Source: Plotosus lineatus (lineage: Eukaryota > Chordata > Actinopteri > Siluriformes > Plotosidae). From it: 64,000 nt of DNA. The notes below the pieces were generated by a model. The model had not been told where the DNA came from and made no database searches. It saw only the letters and a list, made by a program, of their open reading frames with translations. The position numbers and the translations under genes are program-made. Within the stretch, counting starts at the first letter, position 1; each line of letters starts with the position of its first letter. The stretch covers positions 40,590,001 to 40,654,000 of the forward strand of contig CM045733.1 of NCBI GenBank assembly GCA_024760905.1, read 5' to 3'. Below, in pieces: positions 54,640 to 64,000 of this stretch.

Positions 54640-55110
54640 ACATGCTACAGACCATAAAATCTCACACACAAACATTCTAAACATTAACTTAGGTACAGTA
54701 CTGTACTGGAATAATAACTGAAAATGGAACCTGCTGTATTGGAATAACTGAGAATGGAACCTGCCTTAGTATTCCGGATACTTCTAGTAACTGATGATGA
54801 CCTTGTTCCATACAACATTCACCTTCTTAGCACTTCCACAAAAACTCCATGCTACACTAGCTCTGATTGCCTCTTCATTTTTCTTTATGTAGCAGACTGT
54901 ACTTTCATTCACTTTATAATGGCACCCTGCTGCAGCAAGTTTTCCTTCCTGAATCATATCAAGCAGTTCTACTTTTTGATACAACGTCATTACCTTTTTC
55001 TGGCGCTTCTGCGCCGTACCAGAAGCCTCTGAATTTGAATTTGAATCACGTGACAGTTGCTCAGCAATCCGCGAATATGCGGATTCGCGAGTGCAAAACC
55101 GCTGTGTGTG
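54640..55110 (-). mobile_element. Tigger-type transposon fragment
   Basis: The left part (GCTACAGACCATAAAATCTCAC to about 54725) matches 33193-33270. The right end (CAATCCGCGAATATGCGGATTC; GAGTGCAAAACCGCTGTG) resembles a Tigger sub-terminal region. A short coding piece lies between. Confidence 0.7.
54784..54990 (-). pseudogene. Tigger-type transposase N-terminal (CENP-B-like HTH) fragment
   Basis: The protein TLYQKVELLDMIQEGKLAAA continues with YKVNESTVCYIKKNEEAIRA, the psq/CENP-B N-terminal helix-turn-helix of pogo/Tigger transposases, which binds the terminal repeat. The rest of the transposase is missing. It supports assigning the related non-coding elements at 1-267 and 32014-33586 to Tigger. 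Confidence 0.8.
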
Positions 55111-55940
55111 TGCGTGTGTTTGTTTAAGATTGTATATCTAGTAGTTATTCCTATTGATTTAATTTGAGATCGATTTAATTTTTCATTAAAAACCATCTTC
55201 CATGGAACTTCTTTCTCTTTCAGTTCTTGGCGAAGGCTGAGCACAACATTTATCCCTACACATCTTTCTTTTCCTGTGACACACTATTCGTACAGATAAC
55301 GCTTGGAACCTTTTAATCAGATCTCTAGGGGATAAAAGTTGCCTGTCTGATTCACACCGTAGAAAATAATGGTTTTAGCGCCAAACATATCCTGTCGTGT
55401 ATCCAATAAGGAGCTGTTAGCATTGACTCACACTCGCCTTTAGATGCCACCTCCATTTTTTCTGTTATTGCCAGTTCTCTATGGGTGGGTAATGGAGTTT
55501 ATTTTGTTAGGCTGTGGAAGTGGAGGCCGTTAGGTTTGGTGGAACTAAAAGGGGACATTTTTAGAGCTCAAAATAGTGCATTAATTTTAGAAAATTGCAC
55601 TGTGCTTTGTGACTGTGAAAAACATTTCTTGTCCCACTAGGCAACATTTAAAAAACATTCATAGCAAACCTGATGACAAGAGGATATGAATTCGCTGTTA
55701 CAGCAAATCAGTTAAGACATGCTCTTTAGGTTTTAATTTATATTGAAACTACAGGGCTGACTTTGATAACACTCTGTAACACTAATGTAAATTTCTGGGA
55801 GCCGTGGGGAAAAAAATCCAGAAAAATGTGCTTAAAAGTAAAAATGGTTGACAATTTTTTTGTTGTTCACTTGCCCAGAGATACATAATGCCTCATTGAA
55901 AACATTTGTGTTTGTGATATATGGTCTTGGAATTTAGAGG
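55111..55940. other. no recognised feature
   Basis: AT-rich sequence. No frame resembles a protein and no repeat ends were seen. Confidence 0.5.
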
Positions 55941-55941
55941 A

Positions 55942-56268
55942 GGGCAGTGGTGGCCTGGTGGTAAGGTGCTTGATTGCCTTTCCAAATGTTGGGGGTTCAA
56001 GCCCCACTGTCAACAGCTGTCACTGCTGTCCCCCCAGTGCAGCTAACTGGGTTATCAAAGGCCGGCCATGTCTATGGGGAGAGGTTCATGTAAAAGAACC
56101 ATTGCTGACTTTCGTAAAGAGTAGCTGCATAGCCGTCAGCGTGTTTCCGTCCCTTTCTAAAGGGTTGTGTCAGGAAGGGCATCCGACGAAAAACCTATGC
56201 CAAATCAAACATGCAATGATTCGCTATGGCGACCCCTAAAAAAGGGAAAAGCCGAAAGGTAAAGAAGA
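55942..56268 (+). mobile_element. SINE family A, full copy
   Basis: Head GGGCAGTGGTGGCCTGGTGG, B box GGTTCAAGCCCC near 55993-56004, body, then GGGTTGTGTCAGGAAGGGC (LINE 5'UTR-like) and GATTCGCTATGGCGACCCC (LINE 3' end), ending AAAGCCGAAAGGTAAAG. A chance frame through it ends with the LINE-like residues MIRYGDP. Confidence 0.9.
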
Positions 56269-57194
56269 GTAAGTCACCGTTTCTGCTACCTTTTCTTTCC
56301 ATTAAACTGTAAAACTATTTTTGTCACTCAGTGATAATGAGGGAAAATTTACATGCGATGTTGAAAATCATTAAAATAAATATAAAGTAAAAAGCTAAAT
56401 TCTCAATTGAACAACAAAAATTATCTTTTGTCTTCCTCCCATTTAAAAAGCAAAAATGAAAAAACCTGGGGAAAATTGAAACTGGCTTTTTCTTTTCCCA
56501 AAGTGCTCTTACAGTTGGTCATAATTAGGTTCCCTACTCAGCACAGGAAAAAGAGTTACACCTCAGCAGGAAGACCAGGTTGACCTTTAGGACTTCTAGT
56601 CCATATGTGTCAGTGTTGCTGAGAAAACCCACAGCGAGAACAAGTCCAACTGAATCCGTAGCGAATGCTCAATACCATACCGCCCCACATTTCCTACGAA
56701 GTGTGCTGCATAGGGAAGAAAATAATGGCTTCTACAGCCTGCGGAGTGTTCTGGATGTCCGATGGGAAGCTTTTCGAACTGAGCTGTACTATATTTTTTG
56801 CCTGAAGGCAGTTTCTGTTTCTTTGTCAAAGATTAAAAAAAAGGACATGTTGATCTGAATTGTGGACAAAGCAATGAGCAGTTGTTCTGTTTCACTGACT
56901 GAGTGGTGATTTCAGTAAAAATAAAGATTGAACAGAAACCTTATTTTTATGCAAAATACATAAAACAAAGCTTAGCAATAAGTGAACCAATTTAATTAGC
57001 AATGATTAGTGTGGTATATTTTTTAAACTAGTTAGATATATAGATATTTTTATTTTAAAAAGTGATGGTCAGGCCACGCCCACAAGTGACCATCATACAC
57101 ACTAAAGTTCTGAACCCTCCACAGGCTCTTCAGTTATTTATTTATTTGTTGGTTTGAGCATTTACTTGACTGTACCCAGCAATGCATCCCTTAC

Positions 57195-57230
<36 letters not shown>

Positions 57231-57879
57231 AGTGGAGATAATGCCAAGCTCCACAAAAGCTGACTAATGCAATCACATTTACTGTTCAGTCACTCAGCTC
57301 GAGCTCCCTCTCCTTTCATTCTGCTCTTTTTTTGCCCTCATGTGCCCTTTTTCTACCCTTTTCCTTCTTTCTCTGCTTATTTTTTTAAACTATTACCATC
57401 GCCTGTGTCCCGTTTTCTCCCATCAGATTTTTTACTTCATTTCTTTTTTACATTATTTGTTTGCGCTCATGTTTCTTTCTCTCTCCCTTTCTTTCCCTCA
57501 GATCCTGCCTTGCTCTCGCTGTTTTTTTTCTCATATCATACCTCTCTTTCTCTACCCTTTTTCTAATCTATACCTTCTTTCCTTCTCTTTCATATACACT
57601 TCTTGCTCCCTCTCAAGTGATTATCTTGTATAATAATAAGCCTGGTAAATTGGGGGGGTGTTTTTAGGATTTTGTGTGTTGTTGTGAGCCTGAATGAATG
57701 TGAGAGTGAAGCGAAGCCCTGTGGTCGCTCGGCCGCCTACAAGTTTAGTCAATATGCATAACTAGTGGGATGAAGCAAAAACCTTTATAAAGCTGGAAGA
57801 AAATTATTTTTCATATCCTATAGGTGCACTTAAGGGTTCACTCCAAAAAAATATAGCAGAAATAAAAGAGAGAGAGATA
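56269..57879. other. no recognised gene; low-complexity parts
   Basis: A (CA)n run at 57198-57231 and a T/C-rich stretch at 57300-57610. The segment 56570-56860 is less AT-rich, but its frames match nothing I know. Confidence 0.5.
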
Positions 57880-58003
57880 ACCGAGTTGGTTGCATTGGCG
57901 GGGTGGGGAAGGGGGCAGTGACAAAGTGGAGAGTGAGACTCGAACCCCCAACCTTAGGCTCAGCGATCCAGCGCCCTATACCACCAGGCCACCACTGCCC
58001 TAG
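57880..58003 (-). mobile_element. SINE family A head only
   Basis: On the plus strand GAGACTCGAACCCCCAACC (reverse B box) and CCCTATACCACCAGGCCACC. Body and tail are missing. Confidence 0.8.
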
Positions 58004-58565
58004 AAATAAAACAAACAATAAATAAAAGATATAATAAAATGGTATTGCAAAAAAACTTTAAATGCTTATGAAGCTTTTTTAAAGCAATGAGACTTTTATT
58101 TTTCTTCCTTTTGTTTGTTCCTTGGTGACATTTTCCCTGCGGGACAGACAAACTGAAATGTGTCACTCTCTGCTTTTTATATTAAAAAAAAAAATTAAAC
58201 ACATCATGTCTCCAAAAAACACATGGCATTTCCTTCCTCCCCTGCACCGTGTCGTTTATTCTAAATAAACACAGAGTGGTGCTCTTTAACAGATCACGGG
58301 TCATGATTAGCTGCGTTCTAATCACCACAGCAGAGGCTCCAGTACTTCCTTACACTTCTACCTTTTGTTCCATTTTAGTGGATTTTTGGCTTCATTCTGC
58401 TCCATAACCCGCTGAGATCAGTGTGCGCAAAGGAGAAAAACAAAAAAGGTTCACTGGGGGTAAAAAATACAAATGTGCTGATTTTAATAAATGGCAAGAA
58501 TGCAAGTTTATGTCAGAATTAATCAACTCATTAATAAACATATTATTATTAATTTTATTTCAAGT
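58004..58565. other. no recognised feature
   Basis: No supported gene or repeat. Confidence 0.5.
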
Positions 58566-58862
58566 GGGGCCTGTGGCATAGTGGTTATGGTGCCCTACTC
58601 ATGATTAGGAGGTTCCGTGTTCAAATCCCAGTTAGACCCTCACTGTGCTAAGACCCCTGGGCCAGGTCTCAACCACAAGTGTGCCTCTGTTCACCCAGCA
58701 GTATAAATGGGTACCAATAAAAATATATTGGGAAGGTAACCTGCGATGGACGAGCATCCCATCCAGGAGGAGTTGAACTCCTGGTCACTTCACGCTACAG
58801 AAGCCGGGGATAAGCAACGGCCTGATGAGCCACTATGGCTCAGGTGTAAAAAGCCCAAAGGA
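58566..58862 (+). mobile_element. SINE family B, plus copy
   Basis: Head GGGGCCTGTGGCATAGTGGT, B box GTGTTCAAATCCCA near 58617-58630, end CTCAGGTGTAAAAAGCCC. Same family as 24387-24690. Confidence 0.82.
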
Positions 58863-58864
58863 CT

Positions 58865-59190
58865 TTATCAACCTTTTATTAATCATTTCAGTCAAAATAA
58901 TCTCTAATAACCTCAGTCGTAATAATCACACTATTATTCATCTAATTAATAATAAATCTCATTGCTAATCATCTCATTAATAAGCAGTATCGATAATCTG
59001 AGCATTAAATACATCATTAAGAATGAGCTCATTAATCCCAGCTCAGTAGTAATTATCTCATTAATAATCATCTGAGTAGTAATATATTTAATAATTGGCT
59101 ATTTAATAATCATTTTATTAAAAATCATCTCGATATGAACCATCTCATTAATATTAATCTAATTAATAATCTCAGCATTAGAGGAAAATA
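58865..59190. repeat. AT-rich degenerate tandem repeat
   Basis: Repeated blocks of the form AATAATCATCTCATTAATAA with variations, about 20-25 bases each. Confidence 0.6.
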
Positions 59191-59744
59191 ATTGATGACA
59201 GTGTGGTGTGATGAAACTGATATTCTGTGATTTATTTCTTTAATAGCACTGATGTTTTATTTGATATTTTATGAATGCAACACATTTCTAACAATTTCTA
59301 ATTATATGAAATTTAATCTGACTCGACACCGACACTGGAGAATCCCTGCATACATTTTTTTGAACACCTCACAGGAAAACGTCAACATATTACTGATCAC
59401 ATGCTTTTTTTGTTGTTGTTTCTGAGGTTTCTCTTTTATTCCTCACTCATTATTTCCTCATATTTTCCACCTTTAACTAGTTAGCAAAAATAAATAAAGT
59501 AAATTAAAGTAAATGTACATTTCTCTTCACCACTGACTGTTAAAAAGTGGTGACAGGAAACTCCTTTCATGAAAGTTACATATGCTGGTACAGTATTAAA
59601 GATTATTATTAATATTAGTCAGATTGTTATTAAACCTGCGTACATGACCATCACTACACAGTACACGCCCCTGTTGGTGATTGTTTACCATAGAAATGAT
59701 ATTTTGAATAAACTTTCCCTCACCGAACTACATAATGCTATTAG
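59191..59744. other. no recognised feature
   Basis: AT-rich DNA without supported genes. Confidence 0.5.
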
Positions 59745-59978
59745 GGTGGTAGAGAAGCTGGGGTCTCTCTGAGCCAACACTTGACAAAGGCAAGGTACAC
59801 CCTGAACAGTTAGCCAGACCATCGCAGGGCCAACACACAACCATTCACACCTAGGGGAAATTTGGAGCAGGCAGTTAGCCTAACATGGCACGCAAGCAGA
59901 TAGAAATGTTGAAGCCTGGGGCTCAATCCTTCTTGCTGTGAGACGTACTTTCTAAGCACTACGCCACCATGCTGCCCT
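59745..59978 (-). mobile_element. SINE family C, partial
   Basis: GGTACACCCTGAACAGTTAGC through CATTCACACCTAGGGGAAAT to a head at right (CACTACGCCACCATGCTGCC). The terminal tail is missing. Confidence 0.75.
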
Positions 59979-60060
59979 GAAATAAAGAGAATGATGAAAT
60001 ATTCATCCACCAACATTTATTCAATATTTCCTGTAGTAAAGAACACAGCTGGATGGTGTA

Positions 60061-60080
60061 TTTATTCCCAAACCTTTATT
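60061..60080 (-). terminator. polyadenylation signals of the minus-strand host gene
   Basis: AATAAA on the minus strand at 60066-60061 and 60080-60075, about 125-140 bases after the stop codon at 60203. Two adjacent signals support a real mRNA 3' end here. Confidence 0.7.
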
Positions 60081-60202
60081 TAACATTAAAAATCATTCAG
60101 TGGAACAATGTTAAGTCCTAATATATGTACAATAATAGTTTTAATATAAAACTAAGACTTTTCACAGCAATTCTTTTACATACACTCCAGATATGTGATT
60201 TT

Positions 60203-60783
<581 letters not shown>

Positions 60784-62259
60784 CTAGTCCTTCTCAAAAA
60801 ATTAGCATATTGTGATAAAGTTCATTATTTTCTGTAATGTACTGATAAACATTAGACAACAACTGAAGTAGTTCAAGCCTATTATTGTTTTAATATTGAT
60901 AATTTTGGCAAAATAGAAAAACCAAAAATCCCCATCTCAAAATTAGCATATTTCAGCCGACCAATTTAAAAAAAGTATTTTTAATACAAAAAAATTCAAC
61001 CTTCAAATAATTATGTTCAGTTATGCACTCAATACTTGGTCGGGAATCTTTTTGCAGAAATGACTGCTTGAATGTAGCGTGGCATGGAGGCAATCAGCCT
61101 GTGGCACTGCTGAGGTGTTATGGAGGCCCAGGATGCTTCGATAGCGGCCTTAAGCTCATCCACAGTGTTGGGTCTGGTGTCTCTCAACTTTCTCTTCACA
61201 ATATCCCACAGATTTTCTATGGGCTTCAGGTCAGGAGAGTAGACAGGCCAATTGAGCACAGTAATACCATGGTCAGTAAACCATTTACCAGTGGTTTTGG
61301 CACTGTGAGCAGGTGCCAGGTCGTGCTAAAAAATGAAAATCTTCATCTCCATAAAGCTTTTCAGCAGATGGAAGCATGAAGTGCTCCAAAATCTCCTGAT
61401 AGCTAGCTGCATTGACCCTGCCCTTGATAAAACACAGTGGACCAACCCCAGCATCTGACATGGCACCCCAGACCATCACTGACTGTGGGTACTTGACACT
61501 GGACTTCAGGCATTTTGGCATTTCCTTCTCCCCAGTCTTCCTCCAGACTCTGGCACCTTGATTTCCGAATGACATACAAAATTTGCTTTCATCTGAAAAA
61601 AGTACTTTGGACCACTGAGCAACAGTCCAGTGCTGCTTCTCTGTAGCCCAGGTCAGGCGCTTCTGCCGCTGTTTCTGGTTCAAAGGTGGTTTGACCTGGG
61701 GAATGCGGCACCTGTAGCTCAGTCCACTGCTTCCACAGGTCCCCCAAGGTCTGGAATCGGCCCTTCTCCACAATCTTCCTCAGGGTCCGGTCACCTCTTC
61801 TGGTTGTGCAGCGTTTTCTGCCACAATTGATACAGCACTCTGGAAACAGCCTATTCGCTCAGAGATTTCTTTCTGTGTTTTACCCTCTTGTTTGAGGGTG
61901 TCAATGATGGTCTTCTAGACAGCAGTCAGGTCGGCAGTCTTACCCATGATTGTGGTTTTGAGTAACGAACCAGGCTGGGAGTTTTTAAAAGCCTCAGGAA
62001 TCTTTTGCAGGTGTTTAGAGTTAATTGGTTGATTCAGATGATTAGGTTAATAGCTCATGATATGCTAATTTTTTGAGATAGGGATTTTGGGTTTTCATGA
62101 GCTGTATGCCAAAATCATCAGTATTAAAACAATAAAAGACCTGAAATATTTCAGTTGGTGTGCAATGAATCTAAAATATATGAAAGTTTAATTTTTATCA
62201 GTACATTACAGAAAATAATGAACTTTATCACAATATGCTAATTTTTTGAGAAGGACTAG
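60784..62259 (-). mobile_element. Tc1-like transposon with both ends, inside the intron
   Basis: Ends CTAGTCCTTCTCAAAAAATTAG on both sides in inverted orientation, with TA outside at 60782-60783 and 62260-62261. Length is 1476 bp. The transposase runs on the minus strand, the same direction as the host gene. The MITE at 8711-9023 is a deleted relative. Confidence 0.95.
61029..61947 (-). pseudogene. Tc1-like transposase, disabled
   Basis: The start is MGKTADLTAV at 61947, followed at once by a TAG stop. KTIIDTLKQEGKTQKEISER (paired HTH) follows, then a frame change into RKIVEKGRFQTLGDLWKQW. The main piece 61773-61285 carries KVLFSDESKFCMSFGNQGAR (first Asp), SVMVWGAMSDAGVGPLCFIK and YQEILEHFMLP. 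The usual second Asp block is garbled by a frame change near 61320-61330. The last piece (61259-61029) has YSPDLKPIENLWDIVKRKLR (Glu) and ends AVISAKRFPTKY. At least one stop and two frame changes make it inactive. Confidence 0.88.
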
Positions 62260-62261
62260 TA

Positions 62262-63181
62262 CATGCTGCCCAGGCAGTGAATCAGATTTTTCCTAGTAAA
62301 CACTGCCTCACTGAACCCTCCAAAGACTTTCAAAAGTGTATGAACATTCCCAAGTACAGCTCTTTCAGTGGAAATCCCTGACAACCTTCCTGACATCCTG
62401 AAAGGAAGCAGGCCCAATGAGCTGAGAATGATGGGATCCTGGATGATTTTGTATTTAGGATGCAGACGTTTCATTTGAAAAGAGGTCAACACATCAGGTT
62501 AACTTTACACAAATCTTGTCAATCAAATAGCCGTCAAAAGGGACAATAAATTAGATGGTAAAAAGAAGTTTATTGATGTTGTCAACGAGGACAAGATGTG
62601 TGTTTGGCGTTATGTGGGCCGGGCTATATATGATTCTGTGCCACAAGAGTTTGAGCTAATCGTCAATTATTATTTATATTCTATTAGGAATTAAATTTTT
62701 GAGATCTTTTGAATACTCAGAAACACCAAAACACATTACATATTCTATGGTGCCTAAACTCAGGCATGGCTAGGAGGCTCCACAGTGCCCAGTGCCCACC
62801 CCCCACCCCCAAGCATGCACAGAAAACTACAGCTATGTTTGAGTTACTCTTGCACTTTGATTTCATCAGAATTGAGCACGAGTGTGGCACAGCGACAGCT
62901 CAGATGACCCTTTCGGGATTTTTGAGGTGGTAGTTCTTTTCTAATGCTTGCTAAATTGTTATGTATAAGTAGTGTAAACTGTAAAATCTGAGATGCATCA
63001 TTGTCACAGATGTGGCAAAATAGCTCAAGGGCACCCTTAAGAAATTGCAAAAGGCTGACCCCATGTACTGTTTTACATACATACCTCTTGAAGCCATGCC
63101 TGAAACCCAACAGGGGGTCAGCCATTGTGAATGCAGTGTGCAATTTCTGAAAACCAATTCTTGCCATTTACACTCGGTGTA
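62262..63181. other. intron or intergenic DNA, nothing recognised
   Basis: Frames at 62256-62492 and 62844-63167 on the minus strand are moderately long but resemble no protein I can name and lack splice context. They may be old repeat remnants. Confidence 0.45.
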
Positions 63182-63280
63182 CAGACGCTCCCTAACTTAC
63201 GTTTTCAATTGGTTACGGACGGCCGAACGCAAGTTGAAAGTGAACGAAATTTGTTAGAGTGACGTATGACGCTCGTACTG
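63182..63280. mobile_element. terminus of the CAGACGCTCCC DNA-element family
   Basis: TA then CAGACGCTCCCTAACTTACG, matching the ends of 43784-45121, followed by CGGACGGCCGAACGCAAGTTG. The opposite end is not seen in the window. Confidence 0.6.
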
Positions 63281-64000
63281 TACTATACATCCATAAATAC
63301 CATTACCATATCTCATAAAACACCCCTAAATCAATTATTATAAACATAACATTGGAAAATAATATCAAATATATCAAGTAATAACATTAATTTCAAATAA
63401 GTCACTTATTTATACCGAGTTACTTTACATGAAGCTTAAAACAGCCAATCAACGCTTACAATATGTGAAGCACTCAATACCAAAAGTAGTGTACTTGCTG
63501 TGGGTTATACAGACTTCCGGTCTTTCAAGTGCACAAGGGTTCCGTTGAGCTCGTTTAGAACACAGCCTGCACTGATGTAAATCCCAGCAAAGCGGTGAGC
63601 TCTTTCTTTTGTGTAAGTAAGTAAGTAAACTTTATTCAAGAGATGCATACAAAGAACAAGTACATATCCTAATGAATATTAAATATCTGTAATCGTTCTG
63701 TAATTTGTGGCTTGGGGTTTTCATTCATATTACAACTCTCTTTGCTTAACCGAGTATGCATTAGATTGTGCCGAACTGAGCAGATAGTTAATTTATCTCT
63801 GTGTATGAGATTTGCACCTATGCTAGTAGGCCTACACTTCTGAACAACCGTCTTAACACAAGGGTAACATGCTATATAACTGACGCATACATACACACAT
63901 TCAGTCTGTAGTTTGTGAACAATGAATGCAGCGTCCTTGCGTCAGCGTACTACGTAGGCACGGCTAAACTCAAAATTTGACTTTTTTTTTTTTTTTTTGG
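63281..64000. other. no recognised gene
   Basis: A GTAA repeat at about 63615-63630 followed by ACTTTATTCAAG, which could be the tail of a minus-strand LINE. A T-run closes the window at 63983-63998. Confidence 0.45.

Noticed and set aside
62256..62492. Upstream exon of the DET1-like gene
   Set aside because: The peptide does not resemble DET1 as I remember it, and no good splice sites border it.

Overview
The window reads as non-coding, transposon-saturated DNA from a ray-finned (teleost) fish. The support is a dense mix of Tc1-mariner, pogo/Tigger, hAT-like and piggyBac-type DNA elements, Ty3/Gypsy LTR elements, several non-LTR (LINE) clades, at least four tRNA-derived SINE families, and long CA, GA, GATA and AT microsatellites. 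There are no operons, bacterial genes or CRISPR arrays. Only one host coding exon could be defended: a terminal exon on the minus strand at 60203-60392, whose protein resembles the C-terminus of DET1 (a CUL4/DDB1-associated ubiquitin-ligase component), followed by two AATAAA signals.

Layout: 1-620, pogo/Tigger fragment and a SINE. 688-4619, Gypsy element with retroviral-type PBS, broken gag, a DTG protease and a gutted pol. 4900-8694, a decayed LINE. 8711-11925, a Tc1 deletion derivative, a MITE carrying a SINE, a Tc1 transposon and a Tigger-like remnant. 13051-17320, Tc1 and SINE fragments and a three-level nest of DNA elements. 17348-20343 and 27685-30647, two near-full-length RTE-type LINEs on the minus strand, each with target-site duplications; the second lies in a pyrimidine-rich minisatellite. 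32014-33586, a pogo/Tigger-type element with a large internal palindrome. 34060-39729, SINEs, two LINE 3' fragments and a piggyBac-type MITE. 43784-45121, a TA-flanked non-autonomous DNA element. 45185-49925, another LINE split by a Tc1 at 45621-47178. 50088-54600, a chromodomain-bearing Gypsy element of the sushi/Tf1 type with an apparent self-priming site. 54640-55110, a Tigger transposase fragment. 55942-59978, SINEs. 60203-64000, the host exon, its 3' end, and an intron containing a Tc1 with both ends preserved.

How the parts relate: the RTE LINEs and the commonest SINE (family A, at least seven copies) look like a driver/passenger pair. The SINE ends with the same last ~50 nt as the LINE, including the LINE's last codons (Met-Ile-Arg-Cys-Gly-Asp-Pro and stop). 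It also carries ~60 nt matching the LINE's 5' untranslated region, so its body looks like a LINE 5' end joined to a LINE 3' end under a tRNA head. The closest precedent I know is the bovine Bov-tA/Bov-B pair. A second SINE family (C) carries an L2-like tail, and two loci join an A head to a C tail. All transposon genes seen are disabled. Coordinates of repeats without clear terminal repeats or duplications are approximate, and all alignments were made by eye.
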